64,000 nucleotides of DNA from Myrica gale (taxonomy: Eukaryota; Streptophyta; Magnoliopsida; Fagales; Myricaceae). The notes under the pieces are model-generated. The model saw only the letters and a program-made list of their open reading frames with translations, made no database searches and had not been told where the DNA came from. Positions 1-12,089 of the stretch are shown one piece after another. Where the stretch lies: positions 997,001 to 1,061,000 of the forward strand of contig OZ005610.1 of NCBI GenBank assembly GCA_963930655.1. Direction: 5' to 3'. The position numbers and the translations under genes are program-made. Position 1 is the first letter of the stretch. Each line of letters opens with the position of its first letter.

Positions 1-892
1 ATGGACAGCAAGACTCAACCTACTAGGAGCAAAGACGCAGTTCATAAGAGCACCTCAATTACCAATTAGCGCTTACGTAACTTTCGACCTTGTTTCCACA
101 ATCTTCGTAACAATATCAAAAATTTGATATTGTGATAACCAAATATCATATCAAATCTTTAAGATTTGATTATCATATTATTTCTAACATCCTCCCTCAA
201 ACACAAGATGTAGAAATCTGAAATCTTGTGTTTAAAAAATGAGATCTGACGGTGATTGGACCTTGAAGTCATAGACTCTTGCTTCCTTGCTGATCTTTGT
301 TTCTACGGGACGGATGGGCATGTGAATGTCTCTACAGAAGTAACGTGCTTTATAGATGCCGTTTGAGTCTTTCCAAAGGGTGAGCACTCGGCCCCATAAG
401 AAATAGTACCAGATCCTAGCCTAGGCTACCGTATGGGCCAAGTTGATTAACCCACACGTGTGCAGTCGAGCCCATGTTGACCTAAATTATATCGAACTAA
501 ACTAAAGCCAGGGCGACTGATGGGAGGAGCCAGAAAGCAGTGCCCATAAGTGAAAATACTCCTCCAAAGCCTATTTTATAGGTTACCCAGCCTCCTTTGT
601 TTTTGGCCCAAAATTCACAAAGCAGGCACAGCGTTTAAGCTGTCCCGCTAGCCAATCAACAGAATTGTTGGGCTGGTTTGGAGCTGAGAGAAATTGGCTC
701 ATTTGGACTCGGTAACAACGCTAACCTTTCTGGATTTGTGAAAATAATATCGGTCATAAATTAAACAAAAATGAAATTAGAAGTCATCAAGTTTGATTTG
801 AACTCACAAATCCACTCGCAATGTTGTTGGTTTGGTTTTTTGTTCGAAGATGTTTGGTCGGTTGTTTTTTTTTAATATATTTTTGTTTAAAG
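1..892. other. Intergenic DNA, no gene seen
   Basis: No reading frame of convincing length or composition was found on either strand. The first 250 bases hold short self-complementary AT-rich stretches (around 112-180) followed by a purine-rich stretch near 190-215. That arrangement is sometimes seen at edges of retroelement fossils, but no ends, primer site or coding domain could be recognised, so no element is called. Confidence 0.5.
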
Positions 893-1130
893 TTAGGAAA
901 ATTTACTTTTTAATCCTTTGGTTTTAGACTATTTTTAATTTTAGTCCTTAACTTTCAACCTTCAAAATTTTAGTCCTTGAACTTTCATCTTTGTAAAATT
1001 TAGTCCTTCCGCCAGACGCCATCAATTTTTGTACCGGTCGACCGTCAATTTTGAAGCAGTCGATCGGTACAAATTTGACGGCAGACTGACGGAATGACTA
1101 AATTTTACAAATTTCACAAGTTATTCTGCA
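893..1130. repeat. Foldback (palindromic) MITE fragment
   Basis: The block around 985-1112 folds on itself. The arm with TTTGTAAAATTTAGTCCTTC near 992 is mirrored by GACTAAATTTTACAAA near 1096, and the inner parts TTTTTGTACCGGTCGAC and GTCGATCGGTACAAATTTG face each other around a centre near 1048. The left side continues as TTAGTCCTTAACTTT-type motifs to about 893 with no matching right extension, so the element looks truncated on the right. No coding capacity. It is best read as a non-autonomous DNA-transposon remnant; the superfamily is not decided. Confidence 0.6.
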
Positions 1131-1271
1131 AGTAGTCAAGGCATATTGCTAAAAAGCTATTGGTGAAGCCAAAGTTTGCTTCTATCATAACGTGTAGTTA
1201 TACAACTGGTGTCTCTATCTCTTCATAAAAGAAAAGACGGTCCAAACGAGCCGACCCACATAACTTGGGTG

Positions 1272-1570
1272 ATGTTCGTTTTGAGAAAAAATGTAGGCTT
1301 TTAGAGAAGTTGTGAATTTTTATGTTGAATAGTGTTTTATTGGTGTTTGTGTAAAGTGGAGAGAGAAATGATTTGATGTAATTGTTTAATAAAAAAATAT
1401 TGGAGTTATGTGAAAAAGTATAGAGAGAGAAAATTTATGTTAAATAAAAAATTAAAAAGTTGATGGAGATTGTGTAAAATGTATTGATTTTTGTGTTTGA
1501 ATTCTGAATATGTTCGGTGGTAGAATTGTGAATATACTTAGAATCCTGAAAAAATGGTGAAAACGAACAT
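1272..1570. mobile_element. MITE with ATGTTCGTTTT inverted ends
   Basis: The left end reads ATGTTCGTTTTGAG and the right end, read on the other strand, ATGTTCGTTTTCACC, giving inverted repeats of at least 11 bases about 300 bp apart. The interior is AT-rich, non-coding, and carries GAGAGAGA and GTGAAAAAGT motifs shared in reverse orientation with the MITEs at 1655 and 20306. No certain target-site duplication was found. Confidence 0.6.
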
Positions 1571-1654
1571 ACCTTGGTTGACCGATTAGGCCAAAAAAAG
1601 TCCTTGAGGACTACGTTATGCCGCTCGGCGAATAACACGTGTACGTGTTATTTA

Positions 1655-1853
1655 GGGTGCGTTTGTGTACCAAAATTTTACCCCCTCTAAAATTTTAACA
1701 CAATTAAATATTACAATATAATATCTCTCTCCCCATCAAATCATTACTATTTACTACAAAAAAATATAAAAAATTATCTCTCTCTTCACTTTTTCACTAA
1801 ACTCAATATCTAAAATTTTAACAACACTAAAATTTTACAATACAGACACAACC
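1655..1853. mobile_element. Tourist-like MITE (copy 1)
   Basis: The element begins GGGTGCGTTTGTGTACC just after a TTA, and its right end reads CGGTTGTGTCTG on the opposite strand. The interior (ATATAATATCTCTC, CATCAAATCATTAC, CTTCACTTTTTCACTAAA, AAAATTTTAACAACAC) matches the element at 20306-20483 in the same order and orientation, so the two are copies of one family. Non-coding. The right-hand target-site duplication is not clear here. Confidence 0.7.
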
Positions 1854-3630
1854 GTGGGTCGGCTGTTTCGTGATCAGGAGTACCGAGGATCTATCTCCAT
1901 CTCTCGAAATTGCCCCTCGATGTATAAATAACTACGTTAGAACCCCAATGTCAGGACTACGTACGGCACTCGGCTGTTGCCTCCTTTGAATCCGCGTTTT
2001 CAAAGCGTGTCTGCCCGTTGGATTCATTGAATGCCCCTCTTTACAAGAATACCCATTCGACACATGCAGAGAACGTGGCTTTAGCTTTTCTTTTATATTT
2101 TTTCGGGTCATAGGAAAGTGTATCACAATTTACAAAGCAAAGCAAGCACAATTTCGCACCCAAAAAAAATAAGGCTATGTTTGGATCTTTATAGAAAATA
2201 TTATAGTTTATAATAAAGAAAATTCTCCAGAAAAAAATTAAAATTTGTGAAAAGCTTCTTATCAAGTACTTGGTTAACATTTGGTCTCCTAGATTAGGAT
2301 CATAGACCTTTTAAACCAAATCATCTCCTAAAGTAACCTATATCAATTAATAATTTAAATTTTGAAACGGTCATAAATTTGCATATTCTCATGTTCCTGT
2401 TCTCAATGTTTTCGACTTGGATGACATAAAATAATCATATACCACAAACAATATTAATTGTATAATTGCCGAGTCATAGGATGGCAATTGGGTGATTGTA
2501 TTCAAACAAAAGGGCAAGTACTAAGCTCGTGGATAATTGTACCACTGGAAGATTCGCACCCACGTCAGATGCGGCATTGATAGCTGTCTGCATTAGTTAC
2601 GGCCTTCTCCTTTAAGGAAATAAAAGAAATAATAGTAAAAGCCTTTCCACTTTTAATATCCCACGCGCTTGAAGATTTTTATTTAGAAAAAATTGGATTT
2701 ATAAACTATTATTTTTATTTGCCAAAAACAAATTACAAGAAATACACATTTTTATATAAATACTTCAACTGTTGGACAATATTGGGCAAGGATTTGCTGC
2801 ACTATGTGAGGGAAGAGTGTGGGTCCGAGCACTGTTTCTGTTCAAATAATATTGTACTGTCGAGTTTCGGACGGAACCCACACCCGACTTTCACACACTG
2901 CAACAAGGTTGTTGACCGAACTGCAGCAGACCCTCACCCGAGAATATTAGTATGTTACGAGGAAAATCGATTTTGATGGGCTAATAGTTTAAGACAAACT
3001 AAAGCTTAAATTTTGAAAATTTTAATGCAGAATTTGTTTTTGAAAATATAAACTTTTCTATTTTTATTTTTATTTTTAAAATAAACTATACAACTTCATT
3101 TATACTTAAATAGAGACTAATAAACAGCAAAAAACAGTGATATAGTTAATTATATATAAGACCAGTTTGATTTTTTGACATGATTAATTTTGTATGAAAA
3201 ATTTAAGGATCAACGTATTATGCATAAATAAATAAAATTTTTAAGTTTTAGACGAAGGTGATGCTTAGTAGTTTTAGAATCAAAGTATTCTCAAATTATT
3301 TCACCAATTTTTTACAAATCCCATAAAAAATAAAAATCATAATTTTTTTTGTTACAACTCAAAATTCTTATAATTTTTACTTCCCAAATTTCACTTAAAA
3401 AATATAAATATTTATTTATTTATTTAATTCTTATAGTTGTGATAGTCTTGCATGATTTGTTTAATTGGCAGCGGACAATGGAAAAAATTAGGAAAGAAAT
3501 ACCGGCAATACAGAAAAACGAAAGAAGAATAAGGATTCCACAGGCGCGTGATTGACAGAAACCCGACGAGAGTGGTTTAATTATCCTGCTAAACCACGTC
3601 ATCGCCTTCGCCTTCGCCTTCTGGAGTTTT
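1854..3630. other. Intergenic DNA, no gene seen
   Basis: AT-rich DNA with only short open frames lacking coding character. A GC-richer stretch at about 2790-2945 is open on the plus strand but resembles no family I recognise and has no neighbouring exon signals. The last few hundred bases probably include upstream control sequence of the gene at 3895. Confidence 0.5.
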
Positions 3631-3636
3631 CCATTT

Positions 3637-3644
3637 CTATAAAG
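3637..3644 (+). promoter_or_regulatory. Candidate TATA box of the PNRC-like gene
   Basis: CTATAAAG lies about 255 bases upstream of the start codon and is followed by a pyrimidine-rich leader with no ATG until the start at 3895. Spacing and composition fit a plant core promoter with transcription starting near 3670. A second candidate, CTATAAAG near 3744, would give a shorter leader. Confidence 0.4.
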
Positions 3645-3894
3645 AAACTGCTCCTCCACTACCAAATCACACATTTGCGTTGTTGTATCGTCATTTTCTT
3701 TCTCTCCTTCTCTCCTTCTCTACACTTTTCTTTCTTTTTCCCTCTATAAAGAATATTGTTGTTTTCTGTTTCTCTGTATCTCGAGGATCCAAATCCCAGA
3801 ATATTGTTTCCCTGTAAACGAAAAAATCTCCCTCAAATACTGCTCTTCCTTCTGTTTCTGAAGCTTTTCCTTTTTTATTTGTGGGTTCCTTATC

Positions 3895-4431
3895 ATGGGT
3901 GGTGTTGTAGTTCTACATCCTCAAGATTTTCTAAAAGAAATTCTCTCTGGGAGAACTCTAATCTCTCCGGCTCATACGAAGAAACCACGAAACCATAACC
4001 CTAACCGGGCGAACCGTACACAGCCCAACCGAAGGAAAAGGAGCCCCACGAGCCCCAGCACCCCACCGGCTACCATCCCGAGCCGTACCGCCTCCCAGAA
4101 AGCGCCGTCCAAGAATATAATCATGGGCCAGGTCAAGATATTAAAACGCGGCGAGAAGCTGGCCAAAACGGCGTCAGATGAGGAAAGCCGTGGCGAGCCA
4201 CATCTAGGCTCAACAGAGCGGATGGGTCCTGATCCGGTCTCGATCCCTAGTCAGATCCGGCTGACCACTGAGTCGAAGGCAGCCGCAGGGTTCTACGCCG
4301 GGTCTTCGGCGCTTATTGCGTCTCCGCCTCCAAGTTCCCTTCCTTTACCTGCTTTTTTCATGAAGAAGTGTGTTTCAGCCAACATGGAAGATGTTGCCAG
4401 CGATCTACGAAGGATTCTACGGCTGGATTAG
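3895..4431 (+). CDS. PNRC-motif protein, likely mRNA-decapping cofactor
   Basis: Intronless gene of 178 residues. The first ATG after an ATG-free pyrimidine-rich leader is taken as the start. Residues 1-20 (MGGVVVLHPQDFLKEILSGR) are a conserved-looking head. Residues 30-70 are basic and rich in Pro, Asn and Arg. A lysine-rich segment GQVKILKRGEKL follows at about 78-89. Near the C-terminus lies FYAGSSALIASPPPSSLPLP followed by AFF (132-154), the proline-rich SLPxPxFF motif typical of the PNRC family, and the tail ends DLRRILRLD. In animals PNRC2, and in yeast the Edc1/Edc2 proteins, use this kind of motif to bind Dcp1 and stimulate decapping. The same role in this plant protein is inference. 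It is small, basic and largely disordered, with no membrane segment or signal peptide. Family assignment is fairly sure, function less so. Confidence 0.8.
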   Translation: MGGVVVLHPQDFLKEILSGRTLISPAHTKKPRNHNPNRANRTQPNRRKRSPTSPSTPPATIPSRTASQKAPSKNIIMGQVKILKRGEKLAKTASDEESRGEPHLGSTERMGPDPVSIPSQIRLTTESKAAAGFYAGSSALIASPPPSSLPLPAFFMKKCVSANMEDVASDLRRILRLD

Positions 4432-4616
4432 CATAACTCGGCCGTGACCTGTGGTTAGGCAGACGGTGATCAACCGTGGATTTGGAATCGTTGTGGTTTG
4501 GGTTTATCCGATACTCGACCTTCCCTTACTTTTTATCGAGGCGGAGGTTGAGTTCGCGACCCAGAAGCAGTTCATGTTAATCGAGTAGTGGTACAGTTTA
4601 TTAGTTTCTGCTTTCT

Positions 4617-4707
4617 TGAAAAGGGTCCTAGATAGTAGTAATCTACGTAGAAAAGGTTCCTAGACAGTAATCTATATGGAAAAGGTTCCTAGATAGTAAT
4701 CTATGTA
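4617..4707 (+). repeat. About 30-bp tandem repeat, three copies, in the 3' UTR
   Basis: Three consecutive units each carry AAAAGG(G/T)TCCTAGA(T/C)AGTA followed by ATCTA. They begin near 4617, 4650 and 4679 and differ at a few positions. They lie about 185-275 bases after the stop codon and before the polyadenylation signal, so they should be part of the transcript of the PNRC-like gene. Confidence 0.75.
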
Positions 4708-4931
4708 TAGGTAAGCTCTGTTTCAGACTAACTTGGGAAGGCTTAGATTGTATGATAGATGCTAGATGGGTGGATTCTGTACTCTTTTTTTTCTTTTAAA
4801 TTTTTTTTTCCGCTTAGCAGTTCATAGATGTGTGTTTTGAAGGGTGTACTGTCTAATGAGTAGATTTGCGCTTAATGTAAGTTGGGTTGTTTGTAACCGT
4901 AATGAAAAGTATGGTGAGAATCGTCTTGTGA

Positions 4932-4937
4932 AATAAA
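4932..4937 (+). terminator. Candidate poly(A) signal of the PNRC-like gene
   Basis: AATAAA about 500 bases after the stop codon, within T-rich and TTG-rich DNA as is usual for plant 3' ends. No other exact AATAAA was noted between the stop codon and this point. Confidence 0.5.
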
Positions 4938-4939
4938 AA

Positions 4940-7900
4940 TCGCGTATAATTGGATTGAAATGCTCTTGAGAAAATCTGCTTCTGATCTTCAAATTCCATT
5001 CTCTATGCTTTGACGCTTAGTGGCTATTGCTTTAGCTGCTGGCATGGATGATTTTCTTTCGAGGTTCATAGTACGATCTGTTCTATCCTACTGTTTGTTT
5101 TTGTTGGACATGATGAACCTTGGAGTGTATGCGAGTGAAATTAGCGTGGCAAACAGGGAAAGTGGAAGATGGGTATAGGTAGAGGCAAATATTACAGATG
5201 GCAGTCGTCTGGCAAGAATTATTGCAGTCGCAGTGGTCCTTAAGCTCGCGAGCAAATTGACTGCTAAACTTGCTCCAGAACCTGTTTCCTCGTCCCCTGC
5301 GATCCCTTTTCACTCTCTTCAGATATAATAAATCCCAGGAAAGGAAAGGAAAAGAGGGCGATGAAATAATTGGGGGTTTAATCTTTTTCAGCCTCGTCTC
5401 TTTCTGAAGCTTTAAACGTCTTAATTTCTGTAGATTATGGACGCCACTGTTTGGGTGAGGGAAAAAGGTAAAAAAAGGAGCCAAAAGAACGAGATATTTT
5501 TTGAAACTGTTTGTAACAATGCCTTTCCATTTGGTTCCTAAAGCCAAAAAGTTTTGCTTCGATATTAAGCAATCTTCTCTTCTTTCGTCCATGAACTGTG
5601 TTACCAAAAGCCTAGTCAATCAGAACGGTGGGACTCTACCGCTTCCATTGGTTTATTTTTCTTATTGGATAATTTGAAGAACGGGAAAAGTAGATGAATA
5701 CATTAAATACATTCGTGGACTTACCGCTGCCCATTTATTGCTTCCTGCAGACCTATCGCATTCAGAAGGAACTCTCATGAGTACTATTGGGGGGGTGGGG
5801 GGAAGCGATTGCATTGTTAGGTGAACGTGAACATCTGGTTAGTTTGTGCATCTTTTTTTTTTTTTCTAAGCTGTTAGTTTGCGCATCTGAATGTCCTGTT
5901 TATGCCAATTATAGCTCCCATGGATTCTGCCTCCATCTGGGATCCCGGATCCCAAATGGTTTATCAAATTCATAAGCGTGTAAATACCAGCTATGTATAC
6001 GACATTTTCGGATCCTACTGTGTATATCTCGTCTCCCATCCAGCCTTCCAGGAAAGAGCTGTTTTTGGATTCAACTTGGTAACGACGGGAAAGTACCACC
6101 CTGTTCTATGGCCCATCACGATTTTATCGGACTTGACATTCAATTTCAACCCAGAGATTTTCCTCCTTGATAGGGACCCAAGTAGAGGAATTTACCCTTA
6201 GCCTCGACCTCTAGCAGATGGGTACCAAAATTCTGACGTTATTCTGGATAAATTCCTTGAATCTATAAAGGACTATCTCAGAGTCAGAGGCATGGTCCAC
6301 CCATAAATAAGTACATGAAACCCTAGCTAATAAGCTAGGTAGCCTCAATTATGGCACATAACTATACTGTTCAGTCTTATTTCTTTAGTGTTCACCTGCT
6401 GCATTCTCGACCAATAAATTGGCTTCATGACATCACAATTCTTTATGCTAACTTCGTTGCATCTCTAAAGTTTGTGGATGCCAGAACTCCACCGGATTTC
6501 CCCGTTTCAGCATCTAAAGTTTTAGGAATTGATGAATTTTGTAAGCTTCTTTTAGCAGAATCGTGCATAGTACAACCTGTTATTATAAGGAAATGTTGCA
6601 CGAGATTGCTCGTCCCCAATGATCTAAAGATAAACGGCGTCGGGTTGTCGGATCAACTTGGCCTTGGGCCGATCGTAAATTCCGGTTTGAATTAAGAAAA
6701 GTAGAGCAACGTATATTCGGTTAATCTTTCCTTTTTTTTCTTTTTTTTTCTCTCGTCTCGTTGGCACGTGACTTAAAAACGCAAACTACAAACGATTAGG
6801 AAGCATTTGACAATTGTGGTTTGATCTCATAGGTGTAGAATTAGATTACTGTTCTGGGGTAAAAGACATTTTAGGCACCAGTTGCCCATTGGCACGTTGG
6901 ATTGCGCCTTACGTTACACTTGCTCCCCAAACTTGAATTAATCAAGCCCCTTTTTTAGGGAACTAATATCAATGTATGACACACTTGGCATAACTAATTT
7001 CTAGAAGAACGTATTCTTTTTTATTAACTCCTCTCTTCAAATTGGAGATATATATGTAAGAATTTATTAACATTTATTTTAATATGATAAATATCTGACT
7101 TATATGGTTTTTTAATATATCATAATTATAGGCGTAATTTGTTATTACGTCTCTTTGGAACTAAAATACCAAAAAATATTTAGTTCGTCATGATAATTTG
7201 GAGCGTGGCTATATATATAATCATCCAGCCTGAATCTTGTAGAGAATTTATCCTCTGGCTGTGGTTTATTGGAGTCACGGATCCCTTCAATGCTGCAGCA
7301 AATGGTCCTCCCTCCTTTGTAGACTTCGGCCGACTGACTCGGGGCATGGGAGGAGAGTAATGTTCAGTTGCAAACAAAATTGACAGTAGTGTTAATATTT
7401 AAGAATTAAGAGTTTTATGGATATTTATGTGAATATTCGTTTGAAAGAAATTTGTATAATTATGATAAAATTGTGAATATTTAAGTGATGTTAAAGTTGT
7501 ATTGGCATGCGTGCATAAATTGTTAAAAAATAATTATATTTGTAAAAAAGTAATAAAGTGACATGTAAATATAAACGTATGATGCAAATCCTAAATAAAA
7601 CACTCAACCGAAGATGCCCTTTGGTTGTAATTAGTCTTGACGTGGCGTTTTTGTTCTATTTTGATAGTATTTTATTCTCCCATAAATTTATTCAAAAAAT
7701 AAACTATTATCCGAAGAAAATATATTGAAAATGACTTACTCCTCTAAATAGGAATATGTCTCTGTAACTGTAAGTCCAGTTTAAGATTTTCCATTTTCCA
7801 TTTACCTAAAATATAAAATAAAGTTATAGAACTTGTTTGTCCGAAATTATTTTCATGCAATACAAACACACCGATATTTATTTTTAATGTAAAAATCACA

Positions 7901-8520
7901 TGTTCTATTTATCGTCTAAAGAATTGGAAACTTGGTATTTTTAGTTGTTAGTAAAAATAGTGAATGTTATTTTCTTTTAGGTTGATTAGTGGGTCCTGGG
8001 TTTTCATCATAAATAGGCAAGAGCGTCAAATAAAGCGGACAAGAAAAAGATGGTGCACTTTCATCATGTAAACATGATGCCATTGATGTTCAGGTAATAT
8101 GGGGATCTCTATTAAATAAAAAAAGTGAACGAAACTGTAAGAATTGGAACCGTACAGAAGGTAGGTGCGAAGCCGAAAGAGATAAGAGATAAGAGATAAG
8201 ACATATGAGAGAAGGGTGATTGATACTGATAGTAGCACACGAAAGAAGCAGTGGATCGGTAATCGGTTTACGAAGCCCTAGAAACCAATAACCCGAAATA
8301 AAATGGAACTTTGTCAGTGCCAAATCTCGCCGTGGGCCCAATCATACACATCCACCTTCCTAAAAAACAACAGGAAGAAAATTGGGGAAAAAAAAAACGA
8401 GGGAGTCAGACCGAAAGACCCACACCCACCCTAACAACGAAGACGAACAAAAACGAATAACTGGAATCTACTCCACCTTCGCCGCCACCACACACACACA
8501 CACACATAATCCCACTCCCT
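4940..8520. other. Intergenic DNA, no gene seen
   Basis: Open frames up to 178 codons occur (for example minus strand 5083-5619 and plus strand 6351-6695), but none has recognisable domains, a good start context or linked exons. A G-run (about 5788-5802) and AT-rich tracts (7000-7950) are the only conspicuous features. A CA repeat at about 8487-8506 and CT repeats from about 8559 flank the promoter of the next gene. Confidence 0.5.
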
Positions 8521-8530
8521 CCCACTCCCC

Positions 8531-8542
8531 CCATATATATAC
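8531..8542 (+). promoter_or_regulatory. Candidate TATA box of the EAR-motif gene
   Basis: CCATATATATAC lies about 160 bases upstream of the ATG at 8696 and is followed by a CT-dinucleotide-rich leader (about 8555-8640), a common plant arrangement of TATA box and downstream pyrimidine patch. No ATG was seen between about 8560 and 8696. Confidence 0.5.
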
Positions 8543-8695
8543 CCTACCTTTCTTCACCTCTCTCTCTCTCTCTCACTTTAACTTTTCTCCCATTCTCTCC
8601 GCCACCCCCTTCTCTCTAGAACAGCAGTTCTCTTCCTCAGAGACGCGCGCATAAACAACGGCATAAAAGGTTTTTATATTGAAATCCACTCGAAG

Positions 8696-11600
8696 ATGGC
8701 GAGGGACGATTGGTTGAGGACGGCGATGATGGACGATACGGTTGTAGCGGAGCTCCTGGTACGGCTCAAGCAGTCGCAAGCAGCATCTCCTTCGCCTACG
8801 TCTTGGCCTAGAGCGGTGGTCCCGCTCAGGTGGGGGCTCAGGCTGCCACGGTCAAGGCCGGGCGCGTCGAGATGCGACGCCGTTCAGAGGGTGAAAGAAG
8901 CTGATTCGACGAGATGCAGCCCCACCACGCCTCTATCCTGGAGCGGCGGCGCTTCGCCTTCCGGCACCGCCGACGGCTTCGAAGAGTCCAGCTTCCACAC
9001 CAGCCTTTCTCCCGTCGCCTTCAGATCCAAGGTTCTTTCTCCCTCTACCTCCTCTCTGTCTGTCTGTCTGTCTCCTTCTACTCCTTTTGGTGCTGGCGAC
9101 CTGATCTGTTACGTGTCATACTTTATTTGTTTGACGAAACCATCCCTGGAGAGTTTTTATTTATGTCTAAGGAGCGGTGAAAAACGAAGGTGGTGACTGG
9201 TGAGGTTGAGGGTGGCTACTGCGCCCGTCCCGAGACATTCTCTGCCTAAGCAGAAGACCTTCTTTGGTCATTTGACCATTTTGCCCCTCCCTTATTGCCT
9301 TGTGTTCTCGGCGTTCGTTTTTTTTTTGGTTATTCCGAACCGTTGTTTCTGTTTGCCCATAGTGCAATCTTTTAGTCCCGCTTCAGCAGACGGAGCTGCC
9401 GCGTGTCACCAAGCTGACAAGGGTAAATCTGTCAGTATCATGCTTCAAATTATGCTTTTACAAACGGTTATTACTGGATCTCCGATCATGCGGTGACTAA
9501 TCTTCGGCCGTTAAAACTGAGGGGTGTGAATTTTGCACATCTATAGCAAAAGTCCCCCAGTTATTATATGATATTTACACTCACGTGAGGACGCGTGAGG
9601 TCAGCCAGATTGAAAGAGCCACACTTCACGTTGTCCCCTCGCCTCTTTCCGGGTCACCCGTCATTCTTGTTCCGATACGTTTTTACCAAAATGTCCGTCG
9701 ACAGTGCCGTTAGATTCCGGTGACTGAAGAGTCCTGGAAGGACAGTTTTGTCAGGATGAGAATGCTCATTGGTAATTTGCCCAGGCGATCTCTTTTTGTC
9801 CCTTTGACGAAAATACCACTACCTGGAGATCAACATTCTGTAGCTCTAACGAGGGCGTTTCGGTCAAAAGGAGCATGGTAGCGTTAAGGTGGGCCCTCGT
9901 ATAACGAGTGGTGCTGGGCCCGATCGATTGTCCGCGCCCGGGGGGGGGGGGTCTTGGGGTCTGGGGTAATCACTAGAGATAGGTCTGCCTTCGGTCTGGT
10001 GGCGTGGTGTTGTTTGTTGCTCCTTGTGACTACGTTGCTTGATAAAATATCCGATGTCTCGCGGGTGCACTGTTGGCTTCGTGTGGATCATTCATATCTT
10101 TGTCTTTTCCGAGTCACGCCCTTTTCTCTGGTAGTTTATCCAGTAGTTTATGGGTCTTACTCCTTTTCGAGATTGGGGAAAGTCTTGGGTGCGGTTACTT
10201 GTACCTCTCACACTGTATGCGCTACTGCTGAGACGGTGTCGTCTAGATTCGCAGAAAACAGTTTCGGGGAATAAATGATCTGTCACGCCGTGTGTAAGGG
10301 AGTGTCGGATGATTCTGGGTCGCCGATGAGGGAGATTTGTTGTACTTCAGAAAGCTGTCTACGAGTTTGGGCGAGAACGATGTTTGACTTTGGCCAATGA
10401 GAAAATGGACCGAAAGAAAAGCCGGCACGGGGTAATACATGTGAACAAGTCACGTGACCGATACAATAAATAAAAGGATTGTCACGTGGCTCTGATGCTG
10501 TACTGGTGTCCTCAACTGACTCACCTCTCCCTCATTAGCATTTCTGTAATATGATCAAGTTTTTGATGGAGTTGTGCAGAAGTTTTTGACCTCCTCAGAT
10601 TAATAAGCTGTGCCGTTGGCCAAAGGGGAAGTTCTGGGTTACATGACTTCCCCACAACAACCAAAAAAAAAAGTTGTGGGTTTCGTGTAAAGATGCTAGG
10701 GCTGTGTAAACTCAAGCAGCTAGCTTCTAGGATTAAGTTTAGGATATGAATCTCGAGGTCTTGATGGGTCGGGCTCTATAATGTCAACTGATTGCCATTT
10801 GCCTCCTCGTTCCTAGTGTTCGTGGCATTTCTGTGCTTGCCGAGACCCCATGACTCTGATTGAATCATGGGTCACTGTAGTTCACGTCCCGGTACCACCG
10901 GAATATTTTTTTTGGGGGGTTCTGTAGCTCCCTTATTCTAACAGTTTGGGTGGGCTCGGGGCCGATACCTAGTTTTCCTCGTTTTGCTTTAGTCGGTTGT
11001 ATTGGATTCTGGTGGCATGGCTGAAAAATGCTGCATTTTTCACCAAATATGACCTACCCTAGCGCATCCACTGACTTCTTCAAATTTTGCTTTTCCCATC
11101 CTTATCAGGGTGGTTTATTTTTTGGGTTTCGAATATGTCGGGAAATATTGTAGGATTATGTTTATGACTGATTCATTGATGTGTTTTTGACGAATATTTT
11201 CAGGGCACTGCTGCAAATGAATCCACCTGTACCAAGAAGTCAAGAAGGAAAAAGGTAAAAGCGATGTGTTGCATGAATTATTACAAACTGACAGAAGTAA
11301 TGAGATTTAAAATGTTCTGATCTGAGGAAGTATTTGAAATTTTTTAGACCTTCGCTGAACTTAAAGAGGAGGAGAGTTCTCTGTTGAAGGAAAGGATATG
11401 TTTGAAGAAGGTGTGTTCTTGGGTGCTTCTTGTTGACTTCCTACATGCAAAAATATGGCTCCCTCTATTGATCTGGTATTTACCCCCTAATAACTTGCTT
11501 TCGCTGGACAGGAGTTAGCAACACTACGTGAAACTTTTAAGGAACAGAGAGCCAGCAATGAGACCTTCAAGCGAATGAAGGTGACAAGTGTTCTTAATCC

Positions 11601-12089
11601 TCTTTCACTATTTGTTCGGCTTTCCGTCTATATCCTGTCCATTCTGTCCATGCTATGTCTTTAGTCGGTACAAAGATTTGTCCAACCATTAAAGTATGAA
11701 GAATAGTAATATTGGACTCTGTACAATGAATACACCGAGCTCCTTACTAATGATCTTTGTGTTTCAGTTTATTTTTGCCTCTTCTGAGAAAAACCTCTTA
11801 TGTTTTGCAGCTTGATTTGGCTTTGCATTCTGGAAAGAATCTGAATGCAACTTGTGATGGATCACAGAAATCAGTTCTCATCGAACCATATCAGAGAGTA
11901 GCCTTTACTCCTGACCATATTTCTTCACGCTTGCCGCCAAATGCCACAATTGACGATAAACTGCACTCAGAACCTTGCAGGGCGGATAAGGCTGCCTCTA
12001 CAAGGGAGAACTGCTTCTTTCTGCCTGATCTAAATATGATGCCATCTGAAGTGGACTCCGAGTCTGAGACTCTATATGGGATTAGCTGA
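8696..12089 (+). CDS. Uncharacterised coiled-coil protein with EAR repression motifs
   Basis: Five exons: 8696-9031, 11204-11254, 11348-11410, 11512-11580 and 11811-12089, all joined in phase 0 at GT-AG sites, giving 265 residues. The first intron is 2.2 kb. The N-terminus (MARDDWLRTAMMDDTVVAEL) starts an acidic helix ending LLVRLKQ, followed by a Ser/Pro/Arg-rich region to residue 112. Exons 2-4 encode a basic patch (KKSRRKK) and then a charged, Leu/Glu/Lys-rich stretch (about 130-178) that should form a coiled coil. Exon 5 begins LDLAL, an LxLxL motif, and near the end carries PDLNMMP (DLNxxP form) at 245-251. Both are EAR-type motifs that in plants recruit TOPLESS corepressors. A nuclear co-repressor role is therefore plausible, but I do not recognise a named family and see no DNA-binding domain. 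The gene model is well supported by phase-consistent splicing. Confidence 0.75.

Noticed and set aside
5083-5619. Minus-strand open frame of 178 codons
   Set aside because: Long for this region, but it has no ATG-led coding context, no domain and a mixed low-complexity composition. The position is intergenic behind the PNRC-like gene.
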